Shown here piece by piece: positions 1 through 31,801 of a stretch of DNA of 64,000 nt (its first letter is position 1; the number at the start of each line of letters is the position of its first letter). The notes beneath the pieces were generated by a model. The model ran no database searches, had not been told where the DNA came from, and saw only the letters and a program-made list of their open reading frames with translations. Both the position numbers and the translations under genes were made by a program. Source of the DNA: Branchiostoma floridae. Taxonomy: Eukaryota; Chordata; Leptocardii; Amphioxiformes; Branchiostomatidae. The stretch covers positions 35,171 to 99,170 of the forward strand of contig NW_023365735.1 of the NCBI RefSeq assembly GCF_000003815.2. Reading direction: 5' to 3'.

Positions 1-1148
1 AACATTTTGTAACTATATGACGCTGTGACTGAATTATTATGTGAATCCTACCTGTATCTGTACTCAATGTATTTAAGCTGGTATAGTACACCTTTTTAGG
101 ACTGGTCCAACAAGATAAAAACCGTATTTGTACTTTTTTGTACTACTGTATTTTGTCCATATGATGCTATGATTGAATTGTTATGTGGATCCTCCTTATG
201 TCAGGTCTAGAAATCGGTTGGACCCACTGATGCCTTCCTGGTATGGGCATCTGTACCTGTAGTTACTGTAGTTAACCTGGTATGATACATCTTCGGTACA
301 GCATAACAACTTCTGTGGCTGTACAGCATACCAGTACCCACTCATATTCCAGACTGTTGTGACCATATAATGCTATGACTGAGTTGTTGTGTGGATCCTC
401 CTTCCCTCAGGTGCAGACATCGATGCTACCTGTATCTGTAGTCAATGTAGTTAAGCTGGTATAGTACACCTTTTTAGGAGTACACCTGGTCCAACAAGAT
501 AAAAACGGTTTTGTACTGTTTTGTACTACTGTATTTTGTCCATATGATGCTATGATTGAATTGTTATGTGGATCCTTCTTACGTCAGGTCTAGAAATCGG
601 TGGGACCCACTGATGCCTTCCTGGTATGGGCATCTGTACCTGTAGTTACTGTAGTTAACCTGGTATGATACATCTTCGGTACAGCATAACAACTTCTGTG
701 GCTGTACAGCATACCAGTACCCACTCATATTCCAGACTGTTGTGACCATATAATGCTATGACTGAGTTGTTGTGTGGATCCTCCTTCCCTCAGGTGCAGA
801 CATCGATGCTACCTGTATCTGTAGTCAATGTAGTTAAGCTGGTATAGTACACCTTTTTAGGAGTACACCTGGTCCAACAAGATAAAAACGGTTTTGTACT
901 GTTTTGTACTACTGTATTTTGTCCATATGATGCTATGATTGAATTGTTATGTGGATCCTTCTTACGTCAGGTCTAGAAATCGGTGGGACCCACTGATGCC
1001 TTCCTGGTATGGGCATCTGTACCTGTAGTTACTGTAGTTAACCTGGTATGATACATCTTTGGTACAGCATAACAGCTTCTGTAGCTGTACAACGTACCAG
1101 TACCGGTACGAGACTATTGTGACTAATATATGATGCTATGACTGAAAT
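1..1148. repeat. 383-bp higher-order tandem repeat, three copies
   Basis: The landmark CCATATGATGCTATGATTG begins at 157, 540 and 923, an exact 383-bp spacing. Each unit holds two diverged halves of about 190 bp, one with CATATGATGCTATGATTG and one with CATATAATGCTATGACTG, so this is a dimer-type higher-order repeat. Each half contains a pyrimidine tract, an AG and a stretch resembling the start of the exon at 1175, followed by sequence like that exon's downstream intron. The array is therefore an expansion of exon-plus-intron units inside an intron of the MTF-1-like gene. Most copies look non-coding; for example the GTCTAG variant has an in-phase stop. Confidence 0.9.
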
Positions 1149-1174
1149 TGTTGTGTGTATCCTCCTCACCTCAG

Positions 1175-1267
1175 GTCCAAACGTCAGTGGGACCTACTGA
1201 TACCATCAGCTCCACTCAGGATGCAGACATGTCTCAGTTCCAGACGGAACCAACACAAACCTTTCCG
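1175..1267 (+). CDS. Candidate 93-nt exon of the MTF-1-like gene
   Basis: A pyrimidine-rich acceptor (CCTCCTCACCTCAG) precedes a 93-nt segment open in phase 0 and followed by the donor CCG|GTAAGG. It reads as 31 residues rich in Gln, Ser, Thr and Pro, beginning VQTSVGPTDTISSTQ and ending MSQFQTEPTQTFP, in the style of a transactivation domain. Its tail is repeated in the next mini-exon at 1324. The upstream 383-bp repeats carry degenerate copies of its head. I infer it belongs to the same gene as the terminal exon at 2423; the gap between them prevents proof. Confidence 0.5.
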
Positions 1268-1323
1268 GTAAGGGCACCTGTACCTGTAGTCACTGTAGTT
1301 TACCTGGTATAGTACACTTTTAG

Positions 1324-1362
1324 CTGTCTCAGTTCCAGACTGAACCAACAGAAACCTCTCCG
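1324..1362 (+). CDS. Candidate 39-nt mini-exon, first unit of a 95-bp array
   Basis: The acceptor ACACTTTTAG is followed by 39 nt reading LSQFQTEPTETSP in phase 0 and the donor CCG|GTATGG. The peptide nearly repeats the tail of the preceding exon. The next acceptor and first five bases (CTGTC) recur at 1419, giving a 95-bp period, and then the sequence enters the assembly gap. Because 39 is a multiple of 3, any number of copies could be spliced in without shifting the frame. Splicing is not shown by the sequence alone. Confidence 0.4.
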
Positions 1363-1423
1363 GTATGGGCACATGTAACTGTAGTCACTGTAGTTTACCT
1401 GGTATAGTACACTTTTAGCTGTC

Positions 1424-2420
1424 NNNNNNNNNNNNNNNNNNNNNNNNNNNNNNNNNNNNNNNNNNNNNNNNNNNNNNNNNNNNNNNNNNNNNNNNNNNNN
1501 NNNNNNNNNNNNNNNNNNNNNNNNNNNNNNNNNNNNNNNNNNNNNNNNNNNNNNNNNNNNNNNNNNNNNNNNNNNNNNNNNNNNNNNNNNNNNNNNNNNN
1601 NNNNNNNNNNNNNNNNNNNNNNNNNNNNNNNNNNNNNNNNNNNNNNNNNNNNNNNNNNNNNNNNNNNNNNNNNNNNNNNNNNNNNNNNNNNNNNNNNNNN
1701 NNNNNNNNNNNNNNNNNNNNNNNNNNNNNNNNNNNNNNNNNNNNNNNNNNNNNNNNNNNNNNNNNNNNNNNNNNNNNNNNNNNNNNNNNNNNNNNNNNNN
1801 NNNNNNNNNNNNNNNNNNNNNNNNNNNNNNNNNNNNNNNNNNNNNNNNNNNNNNNNNNNNNNNNNNNNNNNNNNNNNNNNNNNNNNNNNNNNNNNNNNNN
1901 NNNNNNNNNNNNNNNNNNNNNNNNNNNNNNNNNNNNNNNNNNNNNNNNNNNNNNNNNNNNNNNNNNNNNNNNNNNNNNNNNNNNNNNNNNNNNNNNNNNN
2001 NNNNNNNNNNNNNNNNNNNNNNNNNNNNNNNNNNNNNNNNNNNNNNNNNNNNNNNNNNNNNNNNNNNNNNNNNNNNNNNNNNNNNNNNNNNNNNNNNNNN
2101 NNNNNNNNNNNNNNNNNNNNNNNNNNNNNNNNNNNNNNNNNNNNNNNNNNNNNNNNNNNNNNNNNNNNNNNNNNNNNNNNNNNNNNNNNNNNNNNNNNNN
2201 NNNNNNNNNNNNNNNNNNNNNNNNNNNNNNNNNNNNNNNNNNNNNNNNNNNNNNNNNNNNNNNNNNNNNNNNNNNNNNNNNNNNNNNNNNNNNNNNNNNN
2301 NNNNNNNNNNNNNNNNNNNNNNNNNNNNNNNNNNNNNNNNNNNNNNNNNNNNNNNNNNNNNNNNNNNNNNNNNNNNNNNNNNNNNNNNNNNNNNNNNNNN
2401 NNNNNNNNNNNNNNNNNNNN
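1424..2420. other. Assembly gap of 997 N
   Basis: No sequence is available. Its left edge interrupts the 95-bp mini-exon array five bases into a second unit, so the gap probably hides further copies of that array. Confidence 0.99.
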
Positions 2421-2422
2421 AG

Positions 2423-2623
2423 CCGATCTTGCCGGTAATCGTGATCAAGACAGAATCCGATGCGAACTGTTGTAAGTGCACATGCGACTGTAAGGTTAAG
2501 CCAGAAAAGGAAGGCACGCCAACAACAACAACATCAACAATAACAACTAGTACTGCTACTTCTAGTGCCTCAAATATGTTCACTCCTCAAGTGCAGCTTT
2601 CTCCAGAAAGAACCACACAGTGA
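2423..2623 (+). CDS. Terminal exon of an MTF-1-like transcription factor (C-terminus)
   Basis: The exon emerges from the gap; an AG at 2421-2422 could be its acceptor, leaving phase 0, which matches the phase of the mini-exons upstream. It reads PILPVIVIKTESDANC, then the cysteine cluster CCKCTCDCK, then a Thr/Ser-rich tail, with a TGA at 2621-2623. A hydrophobic-Lys-Glu stretch followed by alternating cysteines resembles the cysteine cluster C-terminal to the activation domains of metal-responsive transcription factor 1, where it is needed for metal induction. If correct, the zinc fingers lie upstream of this window. The match rests on one short motif, so it is tentative. Confidence 0.5.
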   Translation, partial: PILPVIVIKTESDANCCKCTCDCKVKPEKEGTPTTTTSTITTSTATSSASNMFTPQVQLSPERTTQ

Positions 2624-2635
2624 GACATTAACGCT

Positions 2636-2840
2636 AATTCACCTTTTTACGCGGGGTAACATATATCCGTTGTCTCTTAACAGGGGGTATTTAGGGACAT
2701 CAAGTAAAAGAACAGAGGTTTCAAATTGCAATATTTTCACAATTGTATAGTTTGAAACCACTGTCCGTCGACATGATGTCCATAAGTACCTTGTTTTTAG
2801 AAACAACAGATATAGGTTACCCGTGGATAAAGGTGAACTA
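2636..2840. mobile_element. MITE with TTCACCTTT...AAAGGTGAA ends
   Basis: The ends are inverted copies (TTCACCTTTTTACGCGGGG at left, GGATAAAGGTGAACTA at right). The interior is a large imperfect palindrome around a segment with GTTTGAAAC and GTCGAC. Two more copies lie at 20379-20545 and 53625-53838, which establishes a dispersed family. It has no coding capacity. Confidence 0.8.
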
Positions 2841-3571
2841 GCATTATATGAAAATTAACTAAATGTATTACAATTAAAACTAATCCTTAAATAAGACCTT
2901 CAAAAGTTGTGTGTGTGTATGTATAGGTTGAATTGCATCTTGAATTCAATGTTATGTTTTGTTTTTATTCATTCAAAGAGAGCTAAACGTACTTGGTAGA
3001 AATTTAAACAAACATCTTTGTCTGTCTGTCTGGCTGATATGTCTATTTTGAAAGTCTTTATTATTTGGTACCTTCAACTTGAGTAACTTTTGTTTACTCT
3101 GTAAAAGTTGAATACTTTTGTATAACTGTATAATGCAAAACAGCCCAAGTTCATTTATTGTTTTCCTTATTTGTGAATATTCAAAATCATTGCTGGCTGT
3201 CTGAACATTGACTGTAAAGTTTGTAAGTTTTCCTATGAACATGCCAAAGCAGCAATGAGAAGGAAAGTGTTTATAGTGTGTTAAGGAATTAAAGTATTGC
3301 TAAGTATATAGTATTATGCATTTGTAAGCAGCTGCTCTATTAAATAGTCCTGTATGTAAATGTGCATTGCAAGAAAGTATTTGTATCTAAAATGCTAAAC
3401 TAATGCTGATCTTTGAATGAAAGCTCATCTGCATTGTTAGAATCCAAAGTTGCCATTGTACAATTTGAGCTTTTGTTCAAACCCAGTGCAGTTTGATCGG
3501 ACATCTGATAAAGATTGGCGAGAATCGACTAGAAATTTGTAGTGTCGGAACAAATTTAAAATTGTATAACT

Positions 3572-3819
3572 CAGGGTTGTAGCCAGCCAGAAATCATTTT
3601 CAGTCCCGTCGATTTTAAATGGCTTTGGCGCAGCATTTCTAGGGGGTCCGGGGGATGTGCCTAGGGAAAATTTTAAAATCTAGACCTCTGAAATGCTATT
3701 TCCTGCATTTTGAGGGTTAGATTTTGCTCACAGAGGACGGGATAGGAAACAAAAATTTTCAGTCCCCAGCTACAAAATTCCTTCAAAGGACGGAAGGACA
3801 GGTGCTGGCTACAACCCTG
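3572..3819. mobile_element. Non-autonomous hAT-type element with perfect 8-bp TSD
   Basis: The 248-bp element begins CAGGGTTGTAGCCAGCCAG and ends CTGGCTACAACCCTG. It is flanked by identical 8-bp duplications GTATAACT (3564-3571 and 3820-3827). CAGGG termini with 8-bp target duplications are characteristic of hAT transposons. There is no transposase. A second copy with a different perfect 8-bp TSD lies at 62882-63122. Confidence 0.92.
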
Positions 3820-5775
3820 GTATAACTGAATACTACAACCAGCAAGGCAATAGTTGTACAATGTGTAAGTTTGTTTATATTATATTATATTATAAAGATG
3901 TCATATTATGACATATATTGGTTTGTCAAATATATCAAAGTTAGTTAATGAATTCGTTTCAAGATGGCATTTCTAGTGCTACTATTGGCTCATGTATTGG
4001 CCAATTAAAAATGGCTATTCCTGTATGCTTAGCTGTAATTGGATAATATTTCTGCTTATGTCTGATTGGTTGAATTTTAGCAGATTATAGGCAGTGTAAA
4101 TTGAAGCTTTGATAGTTTCTTTTTTGTGAAATTTGCTAACAAAATAGCAAAATAAGTACTGCTTTATCTACATTTTGTTATTGTTCAAGAATTGTAAATA
4201 TACAAAAGGACAACTTACAAGTTGAACAATTGACTTCATAAGCATGTTCTCTGTAGGTGAAACATAACATAACAATGTAGCTATGCACAATTTTAGCCCA
4301 AACCAAAGCTGAACAGAAGGCTTTAGTGGATCATCAGGCTGATGGAGTTGGTGCTTGGGGGCCTTGACTGACAGGGAGGCTTCCTTCCAATATGATGTGA
4401 CTTCACCAGCCAGAGATGACTGACCTCGAAGGCTGATGAACTGATTAAGTCAAACAAATTCTGCTACAAAAGATTTTCTTGTAGTGTGACAGTGTGCTAG
4501 AGTACCCCATAGTCATGTACTAAAACATTTGTCGTCGTCCGTAAGCTGATGAAAAAAATTCTCTGATGTCATTGCCCCACACATGATGTGATGATAGTGA
4601 CATGTTCAAGTTCTGTGTAGTTATTTCTGCTGACATCATTTGTTCCTGTGCACGTCTGTCTGCAAAAAGTGTTTTTTCAAGAAGTAGTGTTGAATTTTTG
4701 TATAAAATTTTCTGGTAACTAAGTACAGTATAGCTACATGTATGTTTGAAATTTGTCCACAGTTTTTTCCTCATGTGATACTTTTTGTGTTACCTATGGT
4801 ACAATTTATGTAAATGTACATGTTTAAGTATAACGCATGTATGCATATACTCCACCTAACTTCAAACGGTGTGCCATGAACGGAATAGTTTGCTGTGGCA
4901 AGAAGTATTAGAAGCTAGCCTCAAAGTAGCCTGTGTTTACACAAGCTCTCGCTGGCTGTAGTAATTACCCCCTCCCCGAGATTGTAGGGTCGGCCGCTAG
5001 GGGCGCGATTTTAGTCAGGCTAGCCTTGAGACTTGAGACTTGAGACTTTATTAGAAAATCTCAAAGTGACTGATAAAGTATCATGTACTGAAATTTTTGT
5101 ATACATGTAGCTTTCATACCATGGCAATAGCATGTTTTCTTTTTTATTCAGCTGTTTTGTCAAGTGATAGATGCATAGGATGTTGACCACTTGACCATAA
5201 CCTATAGTTGTCCTCTCTTCATAATCTTCATGATAGTATCCGACGGTTGTATTTTGTTTGGCCCTGTTCTACCAAGTTTCATACAGAAATCCGATGGTCC
5301 ATTCCTTTCTATATAATGGCCTTAGGAAGCAATACAGTATGGGCTAGGTTTTTATAAAAGTGAGCTTCAGGTAAACTATTTGATTTCAGGTGAATGAAAA
5401 TGTTTATTTCACAATAGAGCATGCTACTAGTAAGTAGATACCAAATGCAATCTAACAATACATAACAGGGACTTGTTTCTACATGTAACATTGTATATTG
5501 TATAATTATAGGTTTTGTATGCTGCATATTCAATATTATGTAAACTGTCAATGTGCCACTTGAAGAATATATTGAAGAAATAACATGTGGAAGAGTTTGG
5601 GCACACCTATATCATATACTGTTGACTGTTGTATCCAGTACTTAACTGGCTTTGTATATTTTTGTGTTGATCATATATAATAGATGCATAAGAAATGTTG
5701 AAATACCATGATTATCCTATTGTTAAATTATAAACTTCTATCCTACATGTTGCCACACTAGTACTTTATACCCTC

Positions 5776-5868
5776 TAGTCTGTGTGCTATCCTTGTTAGT
5801 TTTTGCTGGGTGCCTTTATATAGTTTTCCTAGGCTTGCATACTCAAGCAGAGGATAGCACACAGGCTA
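5776..5868. repeat. Short foldback, TAGTCTGTGTGCTATCC arms
   Basis: TAGTCTGTGTGCTATCCTT at the left is mirrored by GGATAGCACACAGGCTA at the right, with a loop of about 60 bp. It belongs to the style of small palindromes ending in TAGYCTG or AGGCTA seen throughout the window. Confidence 0.75.
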
Positions 5869-6229
5869 ACCCCCAATGTCCATGCATTCATTTATTGTTC
5901 ATGTACATACATGTACATGTATGCTCCTTAATGTAATTATGAATCTTACAAATTACATGTACTCAAATTTTTTGTAAGGCCCAAACTACTCTTCGGCAGA
6001 TGGACATTATCGTAAGAACAGAACAGAACTAGTGTGTATTCTACCCACAGTGTGAACAAACAATATTTGAAAGGGTGTGGATCATATTGTGGACATGATT
6101 GAATAACAGTTGTAATTTTGATTGCAGAAGTACAATTTGCAATTATGACTCCCTGGCCTCAGGGTCTGTCTACTGGGTAGACACTTATTCAAGTTATTGC
6201 CTGCAAACTTTTTTGAAAGGCTTAGAGAC

Positions 6230-6235
6230 AATAAA
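6230..6235 (+). terminator. AATAAA polyadenylation signal candidate
   Basis: AATAAA is followed within 40 bp by a GT/T-rich tract (GTCGTGTTGCTTTTATTG), the usual layout of an animal poly(A) site. It would end the MTF-1-like transcript. Other signals in the AT-rich region cannot be excluded. Confidence 0.4.
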
Positions 6236-6290
6236 CTTGACTGCTGTATGAGATGTCGTGTTGCTTTTATTGTATTTTTTGTTATCATAA

Positions 6291-6639
6291 GGCCACACCA
6301 ATTTAATTTCTTGGTTCACGGATTCGCTCGCTCCTATTTTTTGGAAAATAAAATAAAAATTACCACTCAGCAAATTTTCACCATTAATGAAACCATTCAC
6401 CAACTTTCTGGTGTAGCAAACATAAAAACTGACACTACTTTTGTAATTTTCATCGAACAGGTGCTGTTACTGTGCAGTAATAGTGTTTTTGTACTTTTTT
6501 CAAGCTGAAAACTTTTTTTTCTTTATGTTTGGGATTAGCCCTTACCTTTACCCGAACCATTTTACAATTTTTATTTCGCCCTCTTGCTCCATATTTTTTA
6601 GGAAAAATCCGTGAACCAAGAAATTAAATTGGTGTGGCC
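6291..6639. mobile_element. MITE with GGCCACACCAATTTAATTTC inverted ends
   Basis: Terminal inverted repeats of at least 30 bp (starting GGCCACACCAATTTAATTTC and ending in the inverse) enclose a non-coding AT-rich interior of about 350 bp. The same element, with its interior inverted, lies at 37471-37838. Flanks suggest insertion at TA, though one or two bases at the boundary are ambiguous. Confidence 0.9.
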
Positions 6640-6867
6640 TAAGGCCACGCTGACTTAATTTTACGGATGTCATCCTCTGGAGACCCAAAGACAAGCTTGA
6701 TAAAACCTCCTTGCCAAGACTAATGCATAATTGCAACAACAACAAAAAATCCAGCCAAAAGAGAAGCTGCTAAACCACTGGACTAAATATCCAGTTTATT
6801 CGTGAATAACTTCATCAGGTTGGCAATTATTCATATAGTAAGGTTCTTTTAGCACAACCAGAAAATA

Positions 6868-6916
6868 ACTTACTTCCGACGTTTCGGTGTCTGTCAGACA
6901 CCATCATCAGGGTGGA
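6868..6916 (-). ncRNA. Candidate hammerhead ribozyme in the Penelope-like element
   Basis: Read on the minus strand, CTGATGA (plus 6904-6910) is followed by a perfect stem GGTGTCTG/CAGACACC and then GAAACGTC (plus 6878-6885). These are the conserved hammerhead core pieces in the right order. Helix III would be the self-complementary ACGU, as in the minimal, dimer-forming hammerheads described for Penelope-like elements, with cleavage after GUC. Helix I is short and interrupted (CC with GG, then mismatches). Activity is not shown. Confidence 0.6.
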
Positions 6917-6926
6917 ATGACGGGAA

Positions 6927-7763
6927 CTACTTCTTGCTGCTACTTATAGCCGATGTAGGTGGCGTTGCAGCAGCAAGAATGCCATCCCAGACGTGGCTCA
7001 GCTTGTATCCCCCCTCATCTCTGTTCATGACTGGCACTGATTTTCTGATCCAAACTGCTTCTTTAATCCATCGAGTTCTTCTGTTTTCCTCTCTGTCAAT
7101 GACTCTTGCCCCCTCCCAGTCTATTACACAATTGTTTCTATGAATATGGTCTGTGACTGCCGATTTGTTCTCTGTTTGTTCTGCTGCCTTCTTCTGAGAT
7201 CTTGTGTATGCACTGCCTTTGCTGTTTTGTGCCTCCTTTTTGTGTTCTTCAAGTCTGGTGTTGAATGTCCTGCCCGTCTCTCCAATGTACACCTTGTCAC
7301 AACTTTTGCACGGGATCTTGTAGACACAGTCTGTTTTAGAGGAGTCTTCCAGTCTGTCCTTGGGGTGCACCAACAAGTTTCTGAGCGTGGTCTTGGGCTT
7401 AACTGCCGTGGCAATGGCGTGTTTTCTGAAAATCCTTTCAAGTGTCTCTGTAATGCCTTTGACATAAGGTATGATGATCATGCCCTTAGACTTCTGTTCT
7501 TCTTTCTTCTTTTCTTTCTTGGGTTTGGGTTTGTTGGACTGATGTTGCACTCTTTTGAAAGTCCAGTCTGGGTAACCACAGAGTGACAAGGCTTGTTTGA
7601 TGTGTTCGACCTCTTGTTGTCTGTCTGTTTCCTCTGTGACCACTGTTTTGCTCCTGTCCATCAGCGTTCTGATTACTCCTAGTTTCTGGTGGAGCGGATG
7701 ATGGGAATTGAAGTCTAGATACTGGTCATATATATCCAGTTCATTCTTTCCAGGCTTGGTCTG
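6927..7763 (-). pseudogene. Penelope-like RT C-terminus plus GIY-YIG endonuclease domain
   Basis: The open frame has no start of its own: codons are open from 7763 and the first ATG is at 7661. Upstream of that ATG it reads DIYDQYLDFNSHHPLHQKLG, typical of the region after the RT fingers and palm in Penelope-like polymerases. It then has a Lys/Pro/Glu-rich linker (KPKPKKEKKKEEQK) and the GIY-YIG module: VYKIPCKSC (Cys pair), KVYIGETGRTFNTRLEEHK, and SAVTDHIHRNNCVIDWEG with REENRRTRWIKEAVWI. The YIG, Arg, Glu and His positions expected of the nuclease are present. It ends GYKLSHVWD plus a short tail. The C-terminal module itself is intact, so the copy is fairly young, but the element is 5'-truncated. 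Confidence 0.88.
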
Positions 7764-7796
7764 TCACATGTTCACCTCCAGTAAGACTTGCCATGG

Positions 7797-8348
7797 CAGG
7801 GCTCGAAATACTTTTTTCTGTACCAGACAAATTGTACCTGCACCACTCTGAATTTAGGAAGTATGGATCATACTAAAATCGGAGGGACTTTTGNNNNNNN
7901 NNNNNNNNNNNNNNNNNNNNNNNNNNNNNNNNNNNNNNNNNNNNNNNNNNNNNNNNNNNNNNNNNNNNNNNNNNNNNNNNNNNNNNNNNNNNNNNNNNNN
8001 NNNNNNNNNNNNNNNNNNNNNNNNNNNNNNNNNNNNNNNNNNNNNNNNNNNNNNNNNNNNNNNNNNNNNNNNNNNNNNNNNNNNNNNNNNNNNNNNNNNN
8101 NNNNNNNNNNNNNNNNNNNNNNNNNNNNNNNNNNNNNNNNNNNNNNNNNNNNNNNNATTGCTATCTTTTTCTTTTTCTTTTATAGGTGGTAACAGCCAAT
8201 GCACATACACGTACATCATATGACATTTATGTATAAAACCCAGTACACGGACCAGTGCAGGTTAGGTGCAGGTAGACACCAGAAATACCTGCACTGCTCC
8301 ATTTTTACCTGCACTAACCTGCATATGCAGGTGGTATTTCGAGCCCTG
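7797..8348. mobile_element. CAGGGCTCGAAATAC element, interrupted by a gap
   Basis: The left end CAGGGCTCGAAATAC is inverted at the right end GTATTTCGAGCCCTG. The interior repeats the motif ACCTGCAC many times. A gap of N occupies 7894-8156. A full-length relative lies at 15883-16213. CATGG abuts both ends (7792-7796 and 8349-8353), a possible short target duplication. Termini resemble hAT elements, but no clean 8-bp TSD is present. Confidence 0.8.
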
Positions 8349-8601
8349 CATGGGGTTGCCCTGACCATGTGCCCTCTTACCCTGGAGAGCAGATCCTCTG
8401 GCTCAGTATAAGATTCTGATTGATCAGGGATCCTATTGGGTCACATGTGGCCATTTTTTTAGAACAGGTGAAAATCAATGTGATTGACCAATGCTGGTGT
8501 CAAAGGCCTGTGGATAGGCCAGAGGACACTGAAACGAGAGGTCATACATTGTAGGCTTGATTCCTGGCTAGACAATGTGTTCAAAAAAAGGCGCATTACA
8601 T

Positions 8602-9024
8602 TAAACTCCAAGCAGATCTTGCCGTGGCATAAGATAGCATCATAAGCTTGGGAAGGAGTTATGCTGGCAGCCGGCTGAACTCTGGTGGCCAATGAAACTC
8701 CTCTGCCAGCTAAACTCCTTCCCAAGCTTATGATACTATCTTATGCCACCGCAGGATTACCCTGGAAGCCAGCCGGGATCGGGCAGCTAGGACAGTTTAT
8801 TCGGTGGCCCAAGACAGTCAGGCCTGCCGATCTCCTATTAGCACCCGGGGAGTATAAGCCCGATTAGGTCCATCTGCCCGATAACATAACTTCTTCAGGC
8901 TCAAACTCCCCGGAGTGCTAATGTGAGATCGGCGGCCTGACTGCCTTGGGTCCCCGAACAAAAATCGCTAGCTACCCGGTCCTGTCTGGCTCCCAGGGTA
9001 CTGCAGGATCTGCTTGGAGATCAA
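8602..9024. repeat. Complex foldback with CTCCAAGCAGATC ends and two inner hairpins
   Basis: The outer ends are TAAACTCCAAGCAGATCTTG and CAGGATCTGCTTGGAGATCA. Inside, one hairpin has arms GCATCATAAGCTTGGGAAGG (from about 8636) and its near-inverse (to about 8745). A second has arms containing CAAGACAGTCAGGCCTGCCG and GCGGCCTGACTGCCTTGGG. It shares only the outer TCTCCAAGCAGATC signature with copies at 16506, 33858, 43563, 44816 and 55562. Confidence 0.85.
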
Positions 9025-9459
9025 CTTTACATATTACATGTACTTTCCTCACTCCACCCGGTGTAAAATGGGGTTTGTTCAACCTTCCAGAGCATGTATA
9101 TTTTTTTGCCAAACTTTTTTCTATTTGCACGATTGCATCATTTTTTTTTATTTTCAGAGGATGTCATAATTTTCACATAATCAAATCTACACGGGTCCTA
9201 CACCAAGTGTACAAAGTTGGAGGGAACTACTTTCCAGATGGTACCTAGGCTAGTATTATAATGGAGCTTTTGATCTTAATATGAATATACTTTTTAGGTT
9301 TAGTAGTCAATTTCATCAAAGAAAGGAGGTTAAAAATCTCCAAGATCAAACACATCATAAAAAATATAATGTAATACAGCCTGGAGTAAGCCCAGAAATT
9401 TGGTACAGCCCGGTTTCTACCGTCCACCCCTCCGTCGAATGGGTCCGTCCTTTCGCAGG
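9025..9459. other. Intergenic stretch upstream of taxilin
   Basis: AT-rich sequence without a recognisable gene or repeat. The last 60 bp become GC-rich as they approach the taxilin start. Confidence 0.6.
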
Positions 9460-9467
9460 TGACGTCA
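9460..9467 (+). promoter_or_regulatory. Perfect CRE palindrome TGACGTCA at the taxilin start
   Basis: TGACGTCA is the consensus site for CREB/ATF factors. It ends four bases before the taxilin ATG, whose context CATCATGGCGGAC also fits a YY1-like initiator element. With no transcript evidence I cannot say whether it lies in the promoter or the 5' UTR of the transcript. Confidence 0.6.
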
Positions 9468-9471
9468 CATC

Positions 9472-31607
<22,136 letters not shown>

Positions 31608-31696
31608 GATGCACCTTAAAGTGCCAGTGACATTTTCTCTATCATTCAGGTAAAGATTTGGTCTTTTCTGGAAACATCTATGATATCATAAATCGG

Positions 31697-31801
31697 TAAC
31701 CTGGATATCATCCTCCATAGTAACCGCTGGCCCAATCTTTTTGCCTGTTATTGATGTGAAGAGATTGAGCCATCAGTTACCAGAGTATGGTACCCAGGCT
31801 A
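31697..31801. repeat. Foldback, TAACCTGGATATC...ACCCAGGCTA
   Basis: Arms include CCGCTGGCCCAATCTTTTTG and its imperfect inverse AGATTGAGCCATCAG. Relatives with the same inner motif (TGGCTCAATC) are at 38655 and 43317. Confidence 0.8.

Larger units (their letters stand above)
2624..6235 (+). other. Probable long 3' UTR of the MTF-1-like gene
   Basis: No coding exon is visible between the stop at 2623 and the AATAAA at 6230. The stretch is AT-rich and carries three inverted-repeat elements (2636, 3572, 5776). The rest shows nothing I recognise. Whether all of it is UTR depends on which polyadenylation site is used. Confidence 0.4.
6840..7766 (-). mobile_element. 5'-truncated Penelope-like retroelement
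   Basis: On the minus strand the end of a reverse-transcriptase reading frame runs into a GIY-YIG endonuclease and then a non-coding terminal segment with a hammerhead-like core. This order (RT C-terminus, GIY-YIG, pLTR-like end with ribozyme) is diagnostic of Penelope-like elements. The RT catalytic part is missing, and a TGA at 7764-7766 closes the frame upstream, so this is a dead 3' fragment. A CAGGGCTC element starts just beyond, at 7797. Confidence 0.88.

Noticed and set aside
1-1148. A CRISPR-like array
   Set aside because: Units are 383 bp with no short repeat-spacer alternation, and the DNA is animal.
1300-2583. A 427-residue minus-strand open frame
   Set aside because: It exists only because the run of N in the gap contains no stops; the real ends are antisense to the mini-exon array and terminal exon.
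6934-7586. Plus-strand open frames opposite the Penelope-like fragment
   Set aside because: Shadows of the GIY-YIG reading frame on the other strand.
7788-8223. Open frames crossing 7894-8156
   Set aside because: They cross a gap of N inside a non-coding element.
8459-8867. Short open frames in both directions
   Set aside because: They lie in the arms of the foldback at 8602-9024 and mirror each other.
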